Below, piece after piece: positions 1-5,470 of a stretch of DNA of 5,943 nt. A program made the translations under genes and the position numbers. The notes beneath the pieces were generated by a model. The model ran no database searches, was not told the origin of the DNA, and saw only the letters and a program-made list of their open reading frames with translations. The stretch is from NCBI GenBank assembly GCA_944385065.1, contig CALWVX010000109.1:1-5943 (forward strand). The letters are read 5' to 3'. The DNA comes from an uncultured Oscillospiraceae bacterium. GTDB lineage: Bacteria > Bacillota > Clostridia > Oscillospirales > Oscillospiraceae. Every line of letters starts with the position of its first letter. The first letter of the stretch is position 1.

Positions 1-433
1 CCCGGGCCACGCTGTCCATGGCGTCCGCCGTGGTGCGCTGCCCCTTTTCCCGGCGCTTCTGGGCGTCCCAGGCGGACAGAGCGCCCTCCGGATCTCCGGC
101 CGTCTGGGCGCCAAACACATGGGGGTGGCGGAAGATCAGCTTCCGGCAGATTCCGTCCACCACGTCGTCGAAGGTGAACCGGCCCTCCTCCCGGGCCATC
201 TGCGCGTGAAACACCACCTGAAGCAGGACGTCGCCCAGCTCCTCCCGGAGATTGTCCACATCCCCCCGGTCGATGGCGTCGGCGGCCTCATAGGCCTCCT
301 CCAGCATATTCTCCCGAATGGACTGGTGGGTCTGCGCCCGGTCCCAGGGACAGCCGTCCGGGGCGCGCAGCGCCTCCATAATCCGGCGCAGGTCCTCCAC
401 CGTATAATGAGATGCATATTGAAAATCTACCAC
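1..433 (-). CDS. mazG: MazG nucleoside triphosphate pyrophosphohydrolase, C-terminus cut by window start
   Basis: MazG-family house-cleaning enzyme that hydrolyses (d)NTPs to NMP and pyrophosphate in the cytosol. 144 codons are visible and the frame stays open to base 1, so the C-terminal part is missing. Family hallmarks are the opening MVDFQY, LRAPDGCPWDRAQTHQSIR at residues 22-40, the Mg-binding helices with EEAYE (45-49) and EELGD (64-68), and RKLIFRHPHVFG (97-108). The start is a GTG at 433-431, chosen because AAGGAAG lies 7 nt upstream and because it gives the usual N-terminus; an ATG at 417 is in another frame. There is no N-terminal tetrapyrrole-methylase domain, unlike B. subtilis YabN. 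It follows the flippase gene after 101 nt, so it may be co-transcribed or have its own promoter; I see no convincing one. Confidence 0.93.
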   Translation of the reverse strand, partial: MVDFQYASHYTVEDLRRIMEALRAPDGCPWDRAQTHQSIRENMLEEAYEAADAIDRGDVDNLREELGDVLLQVVFHAQMAREEGRFTFDDVVDGICRKLIFRHPHVFGAQTAGDPEGALSAWDAQKRREKGQRTTADAMDSVAR

Positions 434-440
434 AGTTTTT

Positions 441-447
441 CTTCCTT
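441..447 (-). promoter_or_regulatory. Ribosome binding site for mazG (supports GTG start)
   Basis: The minus strand reads AAGGAAG, 7 nt before the GTG at 433. This one-mismatch Shine-Dalgarno is the main reason for choosing the GTG start. Confidence 0.7.
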
Positions 448-466
448 ATCAAGCTATTTTTCTATT

Positions 467-478
467 TTTCCCGGGAAA
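467..478. repeat. Perfect 12-bp palindrome TTTCCCGGGAAA
   Basis: This self-complementary 12-mer lies 33 bp before the mazG start. The left half could alternatively pair with GGGAAA at 481-486, leaving an 8-nt loop. It could be an operator or a weak RNA structure; its function is unknown. Confidence 0.5.
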
Positions 479-534
479 CAGGGAAATTCTCCCCCTCCCC
501 CGCCTTAATTACGACCAAAATGTGGAAAACAGAG

Positions 535-2391
535 TCACAGACGCAGCAGCCGGGCCAGCTTCTCCCCCTTGGGCATCAGGGCCAGATCCTCCCGGGAAAT
601 GGCCCGCAGCAGCACGATCAGCACAGCATACACCGCCACTGCCGCGCCGATGGCGACCAGAGTGGCCACCGCGTTGCCCGACCAGCTGAGCACCCGCTCC
701 GTCTCTCCCTCGGGAACAACAGACAGCACCCGGCTGAGCAGGCCGTACACCGCCCACGCGGTGCCGCCCATGAGAGCGGAAGCGGCCAGCGGCTTGGCAA
801 AGATGGGCAGAAACCGGGGATGGTGGGGAACCACCCGGGCAATGATGGCCAGATCCAGCGCCAGGCACAGGGCAAAGCACAGCACGCTGCCCACCGGAGC
901 GCCGTAGATGCCGATCTCCCCCATGCCCACAAGAGTATAGTTGGTGACCACTTTGACCACGCCCCCCAGCACCATCACCACCACGGGCAGGGTGACAAAG
1001 CCGTAGGCCTGGAGCACGGAATTGCACACCAGGGTCACGCAGGAGAAGATGGCGGTCAGCCCCAGGGTGGACAGCAGAGAACCGGCCAGGGGGGCGTTCA
1101 GACTGGTAAACAGCAGGCGGATGATGGGCTCGCCCATGACAAACAGCCCCACCCCCATGGGGAAGGACAACAGGGCGGCAATGCGCAGGGCGGAACCGGA
1201 CACCCGGCTGGCTCCCCGCCGGTCCCGCCGGGCCAGGGCCCCCGACACCGCCGGAATCACCGAGGCGGTGAGGGCGGCCATAAGGGCGGTGGGCAGGTTG
1301 TAGATGTTGATGGCCCCGTTGTAGTTGCCGTAGAGCGTGCGGCTGATGTCCTGGAGCACCTCGTCCAGGGCCAGGGCGGCCGTCTGCAGAGCGGTGGGGG
1401 ACTGGCTGGCCGCGGCCTGCTGCACCTGCTGGTGCAGGGTGGCCATGGAGGCGCTCATGCCCGCCTCCAGCTGTCCGGTCCAGGTGTTCAGAGCCTGCCG
1501 CAGGGGCTCAAAATCGGTGACGCCGGCGTACATGCTCCAGCTGGCCGGGTCCTCCAGCAGCACCCTCTGCACCTGCCCCTGGACCAGAGCGGAGTCGATC
1601 ACCGTGACGATGCCCACCATGGAGGAGCTGAGGGTAATGGGAATGGCGATGCGCAGCAGCTCCCGGAGGATTTCCGAGCCCCGGTCGGGGACATCCCGGT
1701 CCGCCCGGGGCTCCCGCAGGCGCTGGCGCAGGTGGTGAACCGCCATATAAATGACCGCCACGATGGTGCCCACCGTCACGCCGGTGATGGCGCCGGCCGC
1801 GGCCACGTCCTCTCCCTGTCCCGACTGGATGATCCACAGGGCCAGGGACAGACCGATGACCAGCTTGCACAGGGCCTCGATGATCTGGGAAATGGCGGTC
1901 GGTGTCATCTGCCCGTGGCCCTGGGCATAGCCCCGGAAGGCGGACAGGCAGCCCACGCACACCACCGCCGGCGCCAGGGCCCGGATGCCCAGCGCCGCCT
2001 TGTCGTCGTTCATCAGGGAGGCCAGATAGTCGGCCTGGAAGAACATGATGAAAAACGAGATGCCGCCCAGCAGCAGAAAGACTCCCAGCGAAATCCGGAA
2101 AATCTTGTGCACCTGATTGCGCCGGCCCAGGGCGTTGGCCTCGGACACCATCTTGGAGACCGCCACCGGCAGACCGGCGGTGGAGATGGTCAGCAGGACG
2201 GAGTAAATATTATAGGCGTTGCCGAAATCGGCGTTGCCCTGTTCCCCAATGATGTTGGTCAGGGGAATCTTGTAGAACATGCCGATCAGCTTGACCACCA
2301 GGATTCCCAGGGCCAGAACGGCGGCACCGCCGAAAAAGGTATTCTGCTTCTGCCCGCTCAGCCGGCGGGGAGCGGGATCACGATAGGCCAT
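535..2391 (-). CDS. MurJ/SpoVB-family lipid-linked oligosaccharide flippase (polysaccharide biosynthesis protein) with enlarged loop
   Basis: A 618-residue integral membrane protein of the MVF branch of the MOP exporter superfamily (SpoVB, YabM, YtgP/MurJ-like), expected to flip undecaprenyl-linked cell-wall or polysaccharide precursors. About 14 hydrophobic segments can be counted, near residues 20-42, 60-82, 98-118, 134-152, 174-190, 197-218, 246-270, 362-385, 400-428, 437-462, 466-488, 497-521, 529-556 and 572-597. Family signatures are the N-terminal GILVVKLIGMFYKIPLTNIIG (within 29-49), AFRGYAQGHGQMTPTAISQ (151-169) and NLPTALMAALTASVIPA (365-381). An Ala/Gln-rich hydrophilic stretch at about 280-350 between TM7 and TM8 makes it longer than the usual 520-550 residues. 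AGGAGG sits 6 nt before the ATG, and the deaminase gene ends 15 nt upstream. Position before mazG resembles B. subtilis yabM-yabN. Whether it serves sporulation cortex, lipid II or another polymer cannot be told from sequence. Confidence 0.9.
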   Translation of the reverse strand: MAYRDPAPRRLSGQKQNTFFGGAAVLALGILVVKLIGMFYKIPLTNIIGEQGNADFGNAYNIYSVLLTISTAGLPVAVSKMVSEANALGRRNQVHKIFRISLGVFLLLGGISFFIMFFQADYLASLMNDDKAALGIRALAPAVVCVGCLSAFRGYAQGHGQMTPTAISQIIEALCKLVIGLSLALWIIQSGQGEDVAAAGAITGVTVGTIVAVIYMAVHHLRQRLREPRADRDVPDRGSEILRELLRIAIPITLSSSMVGIVTVIDSALVQGQVQRVLLEDPASWSMYAGVTDFEPLRQALNTWTGQLEAGMSASMATLHQQVQQAAASQSPTALQTAALALDEVLQDISRTLYGNYNGAINIYNLPTALMAALTASVIPAVSGALARRDRRGASRVSGSALRIAALLSFPMGVGLFVMGEPIIRLLFTSLNAPLAGSLLSTLGLTAIFSCVTLVCNSVLQAYGFVTLPVVVMVLGGVVKVVTNYTLVGMGEIGIYGAPVGSVLCFALCLALDLAIIARVVPHHPRFLPIFAKPLAASALMGGTAWAVYGLLSRVLSVVPEGETERVLSWSGNAVATLVAIGAAVAVYAVLIVLLRAISREDLALMPKGEKLARLLRL

Positions 2392-2397
2392 AGACAG

Positions 2398-2403
2398 CCT
2401 CCT
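2398..2403 (-). promoter_or_regulatory. Ribosome binding site for flippase gene
   Basis: The minus strand reads AGGAGG, 6 nt before the ATG at 2391, in the 15-nt gap after the deaminase stop. It fixes the start of the 618-residue flippase. Confidence 0.8.
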
Positions 2404-2406
2404 GTT

Positions 2407-3711
2407 TCAACCAAAAATGCGGGGCAGGGCATAGCCCTCCACCTCGGCGCGGATACGCTCCAGATCCAGGGTGACAAAGGTCCCGTTTTCATATATGACC
2501 TTCCCCCGGGCCATATTCATGGACACGTCGGAGCCGCGGGCGGAATAAACCAGATTTTCATACACATCGTGGCAGGGGGTCAGGCCGGGGGCGGTAAAGT
2601 CCACCAGAATCAAATCGGCGGTTTTGCCCGGAGCGATCACCCCGGTGTCCGTCCGGCCCAGAGCTCTGGCCCCGTTCACCGTGGCCATCTCCAGGGCCTG
2701 GAGGGCGGACACGGCGGCGGGGTCCCTGGTCACCCCCTTGTGAAGGATGGAAGCCAGCTTGATCTCCTCAAACAGGTCGTGGCTGTTGTTGGAGGCCACC
2801 CCGTCGGTGCCCAGGGCCACGTTGACCCCGGCGCTGAGAAGGGCGGGCACCCGGGCCACCCCGGAGGCCAGCTTCAGATTGGACACCGGGTTGTGGACGG
2901 CGGTGACGTGCCGCCGGGCCATGAGGGCCATATCCTCGTCGGTCACCCACACGCAGTGGGCCGCCGTCCCTCCGTTCTGCCACACACCGTACCGGTCCAG
3001 AAGGCGGATGGGCGTCTCTCCCCAGCGCTCCAGACACTCCTGATGCTCCCGCTCCGTCTCGGAGGCGTGGACCTGCATCCGAAGGCCGTGGGCGGCGGCA
3101 TAGTCGGCCATCCACTGCCACAGGGGCGGATTGGAGGTATACTCCGCGTGGATGGAGGCGTCCACCAGAATCTGGCCGTCTCCCGCCCCGTGCCACTCCT
3201 CCGTCAGGGCAGTTTGATTTTGACAGTCGCCGCACTTCTCCGGGGAAAAATCCTCCGGGGCGCCGAAATACACCCCGCCGCAGGACAGGTTGGCGGAGAT
3301 GCCCGCCTCCAGCACCTGCCGGGCGATGGTGCCCGTCTTCATATACATGTCGGCAATGCAGGTGGTGCCCGAGGCGATCATCTCCGCCAGCCCCAGGGCC
3401 GCTCCGGCGGCCACGCACTGCTCGTCCAGCTTGGCCTCAGCGGGGAAGATATAGTCGTGGAGCCAGGTCTGCAGGTCACAGCCGCCCCCGTACCCCCGCA
3501 TCAGGGCCATGGGCACATGGGTATGGGCGTTGACCAGGCCGGGCATCAGCACCTTGCCCGTGCCGTCGATCACCCGCTCAAAGGGCCCGTCGGGGCGCCG
3601 GGTGCCCACAGAGGCGATCTTGGTCCCCTCCACCGCCACACAGGCGTCCTTCAGCACCCGCCGCTCCTCATCCATGGTGACGGCGGTGACGTGTTCAAAC
3701 AGGATTGCCAT
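2407..3711 (-). CDS. mtaD: Amidohydrolase, 5-methylthioadenosine/S-adenosylhomocysteine deaminase type
   Basis: A 434-residue metal-dependent nucleoside deaminase of the amidohydrolase superfamily. It would convert MTA, SAH or adenosine to the 6-oxo form plus ammonia. By comparison with the TM0936 type, metal ligands are H63 and H65 (NAHTH), H215 (VHASET) and D303 (GTDG); catalytic or substrate residues are E218 and H252 (AHC); H188 lies in HAEYTSN. HNPVSNLKLASGVA (273-286) is a strong family block. The start at 3711 is preferred over an upstream in-frame ATG at 3771 because AAGGAG lies 6 nt upstream, the protein then begins MAILFEH as in the family, and the longer form would overlap the previous gene. 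A CGDC motif at 160-163 is unusual. PNP two genes upstream would take its inosine-type product. The exact substrate (MTA, SAH, adenosine, 5'-deoxyadenosine) is not decided by sequence; guanine-type or other aminohydrolases are less likely. Confidence 0.88.
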   Translation of the reverse strand: MAILFEHVTAVTMDEERRVLKDACVAVEGTKIASVGTRRPDGPFERVIDGTGKVLMPGLVNAHTHVPMALMRGYGGGCDLQTWLHDYIFPAEAKLDEQCVAAGAALGLAEMIASGTTCIADMYMKTGTIARQVLEAGISANLSCGGVYFGAPEDFSPEKCGDCQNQTALTEEWHGAGDGQILVDASIHAEYTSNPPLWQWMADYAAAHGLRMQVHASETEREHQECLERWGETPIRLLDRYGVWQNGGTAAHCVWVTDEDMALMARRHVTAVHNPVSNLKLASGVARVPALLSAGVNVALGTDGVASNNSHDLFEEIKLASILHKGVTRDPAAVSALQALEMATVNGARALGRTDTGVIAPGKTADLILVDFTAPGLTPCHDVYENLVYSARGSDVSMNMARGKVIYENGTFVTLDLERIRAEVEGYALPRIFG

Positions 3712-3717
3712 AGGTCG

Positions 3718-3723
3718 CTCCTT
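3718..3723 (-). promoter_or_regulatory. Ribosome binding site for deaminase, overlapping upstream stop codon
   Basis: AAGGAG on the minus strand is 6 nt before the ATG at 3711. Its first two bases are part of the TAA stop of the preceding small gene (3724-3722), which suggests translational coupling and decides the deaminase start. Confidence 0.8.
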
Positions 3724-3991
3724 ATCCGCGCAAAAATTGTCTGGCCCGGTCCAGCTCATCCTTCCGGACATACAGCTTATACTCCACCCGGGCCTCGTTG
3801 TTCATGCCGAAGGTGCCGGTGCGGCCCCGGCTGCTGCCGCCGAACAGCCCCTCCAGCATGGACGGGCTGGCCAGATCCTTGGTCTTATACCGGTAGTCGA
3901 GCCCGGCCGCCTCCAGGGCATACCGCACCTGGTTGAATCGGTTCAGGTCGTAGGTGATCAATAGCTCCGCGCGGTTGAAGGGAGTCATCAT
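3722..3991 (-). CDS. Small DUF2007-like protein, function unknown
   Basis: An 89-residue soluble protein. The layout is strand-helix (AELLITYDLNRFNQVRYALEAAG within 8-30), a flexible Gly/Ser/Arg-rich middle with FGGSSRGRTGTFG (50-62), then strand-helix VEYKLYVRKDELDRARQFL (69-87). Resemblance to the DUF2007 'putative signal transducing protein' fold (an alpha-beta half, a loop, then a strand ending in a KxxxxRAxxxL-type helix) is inferred from pattern, not from a search. The start is the first of two adjacent ATGs (3991, 3988), 8 nt after a perfect AAGGAGG; an in-frame upstream start at 4048 would overlap the PNP end and has no better site. Its stop overlaps the Shine-Dalgarno of the deaminase, so it is co-expressed with purine salvage genes. 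A regulatory or adaptor role is possible but unproven. Confidence 0.75.
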   Translation of the reverse strand: MMTPFNRAELLITYDLNRFNQVRYALEAAGLDYRYKTKDLASPSMLEGLFGGSSRGRTGTFGMNNEARVEYKLYVRKDELDRARQFLRG

Positions 3992-3999
3992 GCTCAGGA

Positions 4000-4006
4000 C
4001 CTCCTT
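4000..4006 (-). promoter_or_regulatory. Perfect ribosome binding site for the DUF2007-like gene
   Basis: AAGGAGG on the minus strand, 8 nt before the ATG at 3991, in the 34-nt gap after the PNP stop. It shows the small gene is translated from here and not from the longer upstream reading. Confidence 0.85.
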
Positions 4007-4025
4007 TTCAAATCGGGCAGGGATG

Positions 4026-4850
4026 TCACAGCTCCCGCAGGCAGGCACGGATCAGCCCGGAGAACTTCTCCCGGGCTGCCTCTCCCGCCTGGAGCACCTC
4101 CTGTTCGCTGAGGGGCTGATCCAGAATGCCGGCGGCCATGTTGCTCAGCAGCGTGAGGCCCAGCACCTCCATGCCGCAGTGGCCGGCCACGATCACCTCG
4201 GGGGCGGTGGACATGCCCACCGCGTCGGCGCCCAGAATCCGGGCGGCCCGCACTTCGGCGGGCGTCTCATACTGGGGTCCGTAGCAGTAAAAATAGACCC
4301 CCTCCCGCAGGGGAATGCCCTGCGCCCGGGCGGCCCGTCGGGCCAGCTCCTGGAGCCGGGGGGTGTAAAGATGGGAGGCGTCCGGGAAGCGGGGGCCGAA
4401 ATCCGGCAGATTCTCTCCCCGCAGCGGGGACTCGGAAAACAGCTTGATCTGGTCGGTGATGAGCATCAGATCCCCCGCCTGCCAGGCGGTATTCACACAG
4501 CCGGCGGCGTTGGTCACCACCAGAGTCTCGCACCCCAGCAGCCGCAGCACCCGCACCGCGTAGGACACCTCCTCGTAGGAATAGCCCTCATAGTGGTGCA
4601 TCCGCCCCTGCATCACGGCCACCCTCCGGCCCTCCAGCGTGCCGAATACCAGCCGGCCCTTATGGCCCGGGGCGGTGGAGCATTTGAAGTGGGGAATCTC
4701 CCGGTAGTCCACGCAGACCGGATTCTCCACCTCTTCCCCCAGGCTTCCCAGGCCGGAGCCCAGCACCATGGCCACCTGGGGCACAAAGGCTCCCAGCCGC
4801 GCCCGGACGGCCCGGGCGCTCTCCCGATACTGTTCCATGGTATAGGTCAT
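4026..4850 (-). CDS. punA: Purine nucleoside phosphorylase, trimeric 6-oxopurine-specific type
   Basis: A 274-residue cytosolic enzyme that splits (deoxy)inosine or guanosine with phosphate to the free base and (deoxy)ribose-1-phosphate. Phosphate-site residues are GSGLG (31-35), H63 in GHKG and R83/H85 in GRMHHYEGY (82-90). TNAAG (113-117), YETPAE (194-199) and VGMSTAPEVIVA (211-222) line the nucleoside site. The purine-binding pair E199 and N237 (SNMAAG) matches Glu201/Asn243 of human PNP, the signature for 6-oxopurines rather than adenosine. Length is normal for the family. AGGAGG lies 8 nt before the ATG at 4850 and overlaps the stop of the zinc-ribbon gene. The deaminase two genes downstream could feed it inosine or 5'-methylthioinosine; whether it accepts the methylthio form cannot be read from sequence. 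Confidence 0.95.
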   Translation of the reverse strand: MTYTMEQYRESARAVRARLGAFVPQVAMVLGSGLGSLGEEVENPVCVDYREIPHFKCSTAPGHKGRLVFGTLEGRRVAVMQGRMHHYEGYSYEEVSYAVRVLRLLGCETLVVTNAAGCVNTAWQAGDLMLITDQIKLFSESPLRGENLPDFGPRFPDASHLYTPRLQELARRAARAQGIPLREGVYFYCYGPQYETPAEVRAARILGADAVGMSTAPEVIVAGHCGMEVLGLTLLSNMAAGILDQPLSEQEVLQAGEAAREKFSGLIRACLREL

Positions 4851-4858
4851 TCCGCGCT

Positions 4859-4864
4859 CCTCCT
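4859..4864 (-). promoter_or_regulatory. Ribosome binding site for PNP, touching the upstream stop codon
   Basis: AGGAGG on the minus strand is 8 nt before the PNP ATG. Its first base is the last base of the TGA of the zinc-ribbon gene (4866-4864), which points to coupled translation. Confidence 0.75.
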
Positions 4865-5235
4865 CACAGCTCCCGGCCGCAGGCGCGGCAGAATTTGTCC
4901 TCCCGGCCGCAGGGCGCGCCGCAGGCGGGGCAGGTCTGGGCCTGCCGCAGGTCGGCGATGCGGGCCTTCAGCTCGGCGATCCGCTCGCCGGTCTCATCCG
5001 CCCGGCCCAGCAGGTCGGTGACCCGCTCTCCCGAAGGCGGGCAGCCCCGATGGGTATCCACCATCACCTGGCCCAGCTGGCGCAGAATGTCGCTGTACTC
5101 TCCGTTCAGGTCGAACAGCTGCACGTTCAGCTTGGCCACATCCACCATCTGTCCGGCTTTCTTCCCCGCCGCCCGGGCGGTGTCGCCGGCGGTGCCCCGG
5201 ATCCGCTCCAGCAGCTCCTTCACCTTTTCGTCCAT
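4864..5235 (-). CDS. Small coiled-coil protein with C-terminal zinc ribbon, function unknown
   Basis: A 123-residue protein, first gene of the minus-strand operon. The N-terminal two thirds are charged and Ala-rich helix (KELLERIRGTAGDTARAAGK at 6-25, then LFDLNGEYSDILRQLGQVM at 40-58); a second heptad-like helix runs from about 70 to 97. The C-terminus is a zinc ribbon with CPAC (102-105) and CRAC (116-119), plus an extra Cys at 109. There is no signal peptide or membrane segment. This is the common 'zinc-ribbon domain-containing protein' layout of Clostridia. The ATG at 5235 is directly preceded by an in-frame TTG at 5238; AAAGGAG ends 9 nt before the ATG and 6 nt before the TTG, so one extra residue is possible. 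A nucleic-acid or protein adaptor role is plausible, but nothing in the sequence fixes it. Confidence 0.85.
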   Translation of the reverse strand: MDEKVKELLERIRGTAGDTARAAGKKAGQMVDVAKLNVQLFDLNGEYSDILRQLGQVMVDTHRGCPPSGERVTDLLGRADETGERIAELKARIADLRQAQTCPACGAPCGREDKFCRACGREL

Positions 5236-5281
5236 CAAAACTCGCTCCTTTCCAGCCAGCCTTTGGGACTCATGTGGCCTT

Positions 5282-5310
5282 ATTTTACACCAACCTCACT
5301 GTAATTGCAA
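5282..5310 (-). promoter_or_regulatory. Sigma-A-type promoter for the minus-strand operon
   Basis: On the minus strand, -35 TTGCAA (5310-5305), a 17-nt spacer and -10 TAAAAT (5287-5282). Transcription would begin near 5275, giving a leader of about 40 nt before the zinc-ribbon gene. Spacing is ideal, the region is A/T-rich relative to the genes, and it precedes the first gene of the operon. Confidence 0.7.
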
Positions 5311-5316
5311 CCAAAA

Positions 5317-5330
5317 CCGCCCTCCGGCGG
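5317..5330. repeat. Short inverted repeat between the two divergent -35 boxes
   Basis: CCGCC-CTCC-GGCGG lies inside the 38-bp segment separating the -35 boxes of the two divergent promoters, followed by a GGCGCC palindrome (5333-5338). The placement would suit a shared operator, but in GC-rich DNA such short repeats also arise by chance. Confidence 0.35.
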
Positions 5331-5348
5331 GGGGCGCCAGCTTTTCCA

Positions 5349-5377
5349 TTGCTATTTTCTGCAAAGGGTGGTAAAAT
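5349..5377 (+). promoter_or_regulatory. Extended -10 promoter for the alanine racemase-like gene
   Basis: -35 TTGCTA (5349-5354), a 17-nt spacer, then -10 TAAAAT (5372-5377) preceded by TGG at 5369-5371, an extended -10 element. Transcription would start near 5384. The spacer and -35 also contain TTGC-N8-GCAA (5349-5364), which a repressor could use. Confidence 0.75.
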
Positions 5378-5390
5378 AAAACCATTCTGG

Positions 5391-5436
5391 GGTCGTCCGA
5401 CCTGACGGCCTGTCATGCGGGGAACCGGGTCCCCGC
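5391..5436 (+). promoter_or_regulatory. Structured 5' leader with tandem short hairpins
   Basis: Three inverted repeats follow the predicted transcription start: GGTC-GTCC-GACC (5391-5402), TGAC-GGCCT-GTCA (5403-5415), and the strongest, GCGGGGA-ACCGGG-TCCCCGC (5417-5436, 7-bp stem). No U-run follows, so the last is not an intrinsic terminator. I do not recognise a known riboswitch or T-box motif. A translational or processing role is possible. Confidence 0.4.
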
Positions 5437-5458
5437 CGGAACACCCACAGACACAGAC

Positions 5459-5465
5459 AGGGGGG
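5459..5465 (+). promoter_or_regulatory. Ribosome binding site for alanine racemase-like gene
   Basis: AGGGGGG ends 5 nt before the ATG at 5471. It is a G-rich variant of the Shine-Dalgarno and supports this start over an out-of-frame ATG at 5415. Confidence 0.65.
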
Positions 5466-5470
5466 TCTTT

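Larger units (their letters stand above)
434..534. other. Intergenic spacer between flippase gene and mazG, with palindrome and G-rich tract
   Basis: This 101-bp spacer is the only long gap in the minus-strand gene run and is much more A/T-rich than the genes. It holds a perfect 12-bp palindrome TTTCCCGGGAAA (467-478), a second GGGAAA copy at 481-486 that could pair with the first half instead, and a G-rich stretch on the minus strand (491-504, two runs of five G). No T-run follows the palindrome on the minus strand, so it does not look like an intrinsic terminator. I find no convincing sigma-A promoter for mazG here. Confidence 0.5.

Noticed and set aside
136..417. Minus-strand 93-residue frame starting at an ATG near mazG
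   Set aside because: It is frame-shifted relative to the MazG frame; its Arg/Trp/Pro-rich product has no motif, while the GTG-initiated frame reads as clear MazG.
3712..3771. Longer N-terminus for the deaminase
   Set aside because: The extra 20 residues would overlap the upstream gene and do not look like the family; a good Shine-Dalgarno sits before the 3711 start.
412..3936. Very long plus-strand open frame (1174 residues) across the flippase and deaminase genes
   Set aside because: It lies antisense to two well-supported genes, is rich in His/Gly/Gln/Pro with no recognisable domain, and arises because GC-rich third positions in the real genes remove stop codons from this antisense frame.
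3954..5021. 355-residue plus-strand open frame opposite the PNP gene
   Set aside because: It is antisense to PNP with the same composition artefact, has no ribosome binding site and no domain, while the PNP frame carries every family motif.
5417..5436. GC-rich hairpin as a transcription terminator
   Set aside because: It is not followed by a U-run on either strand and sits just before a gene start, so a leader structure is the better reading.
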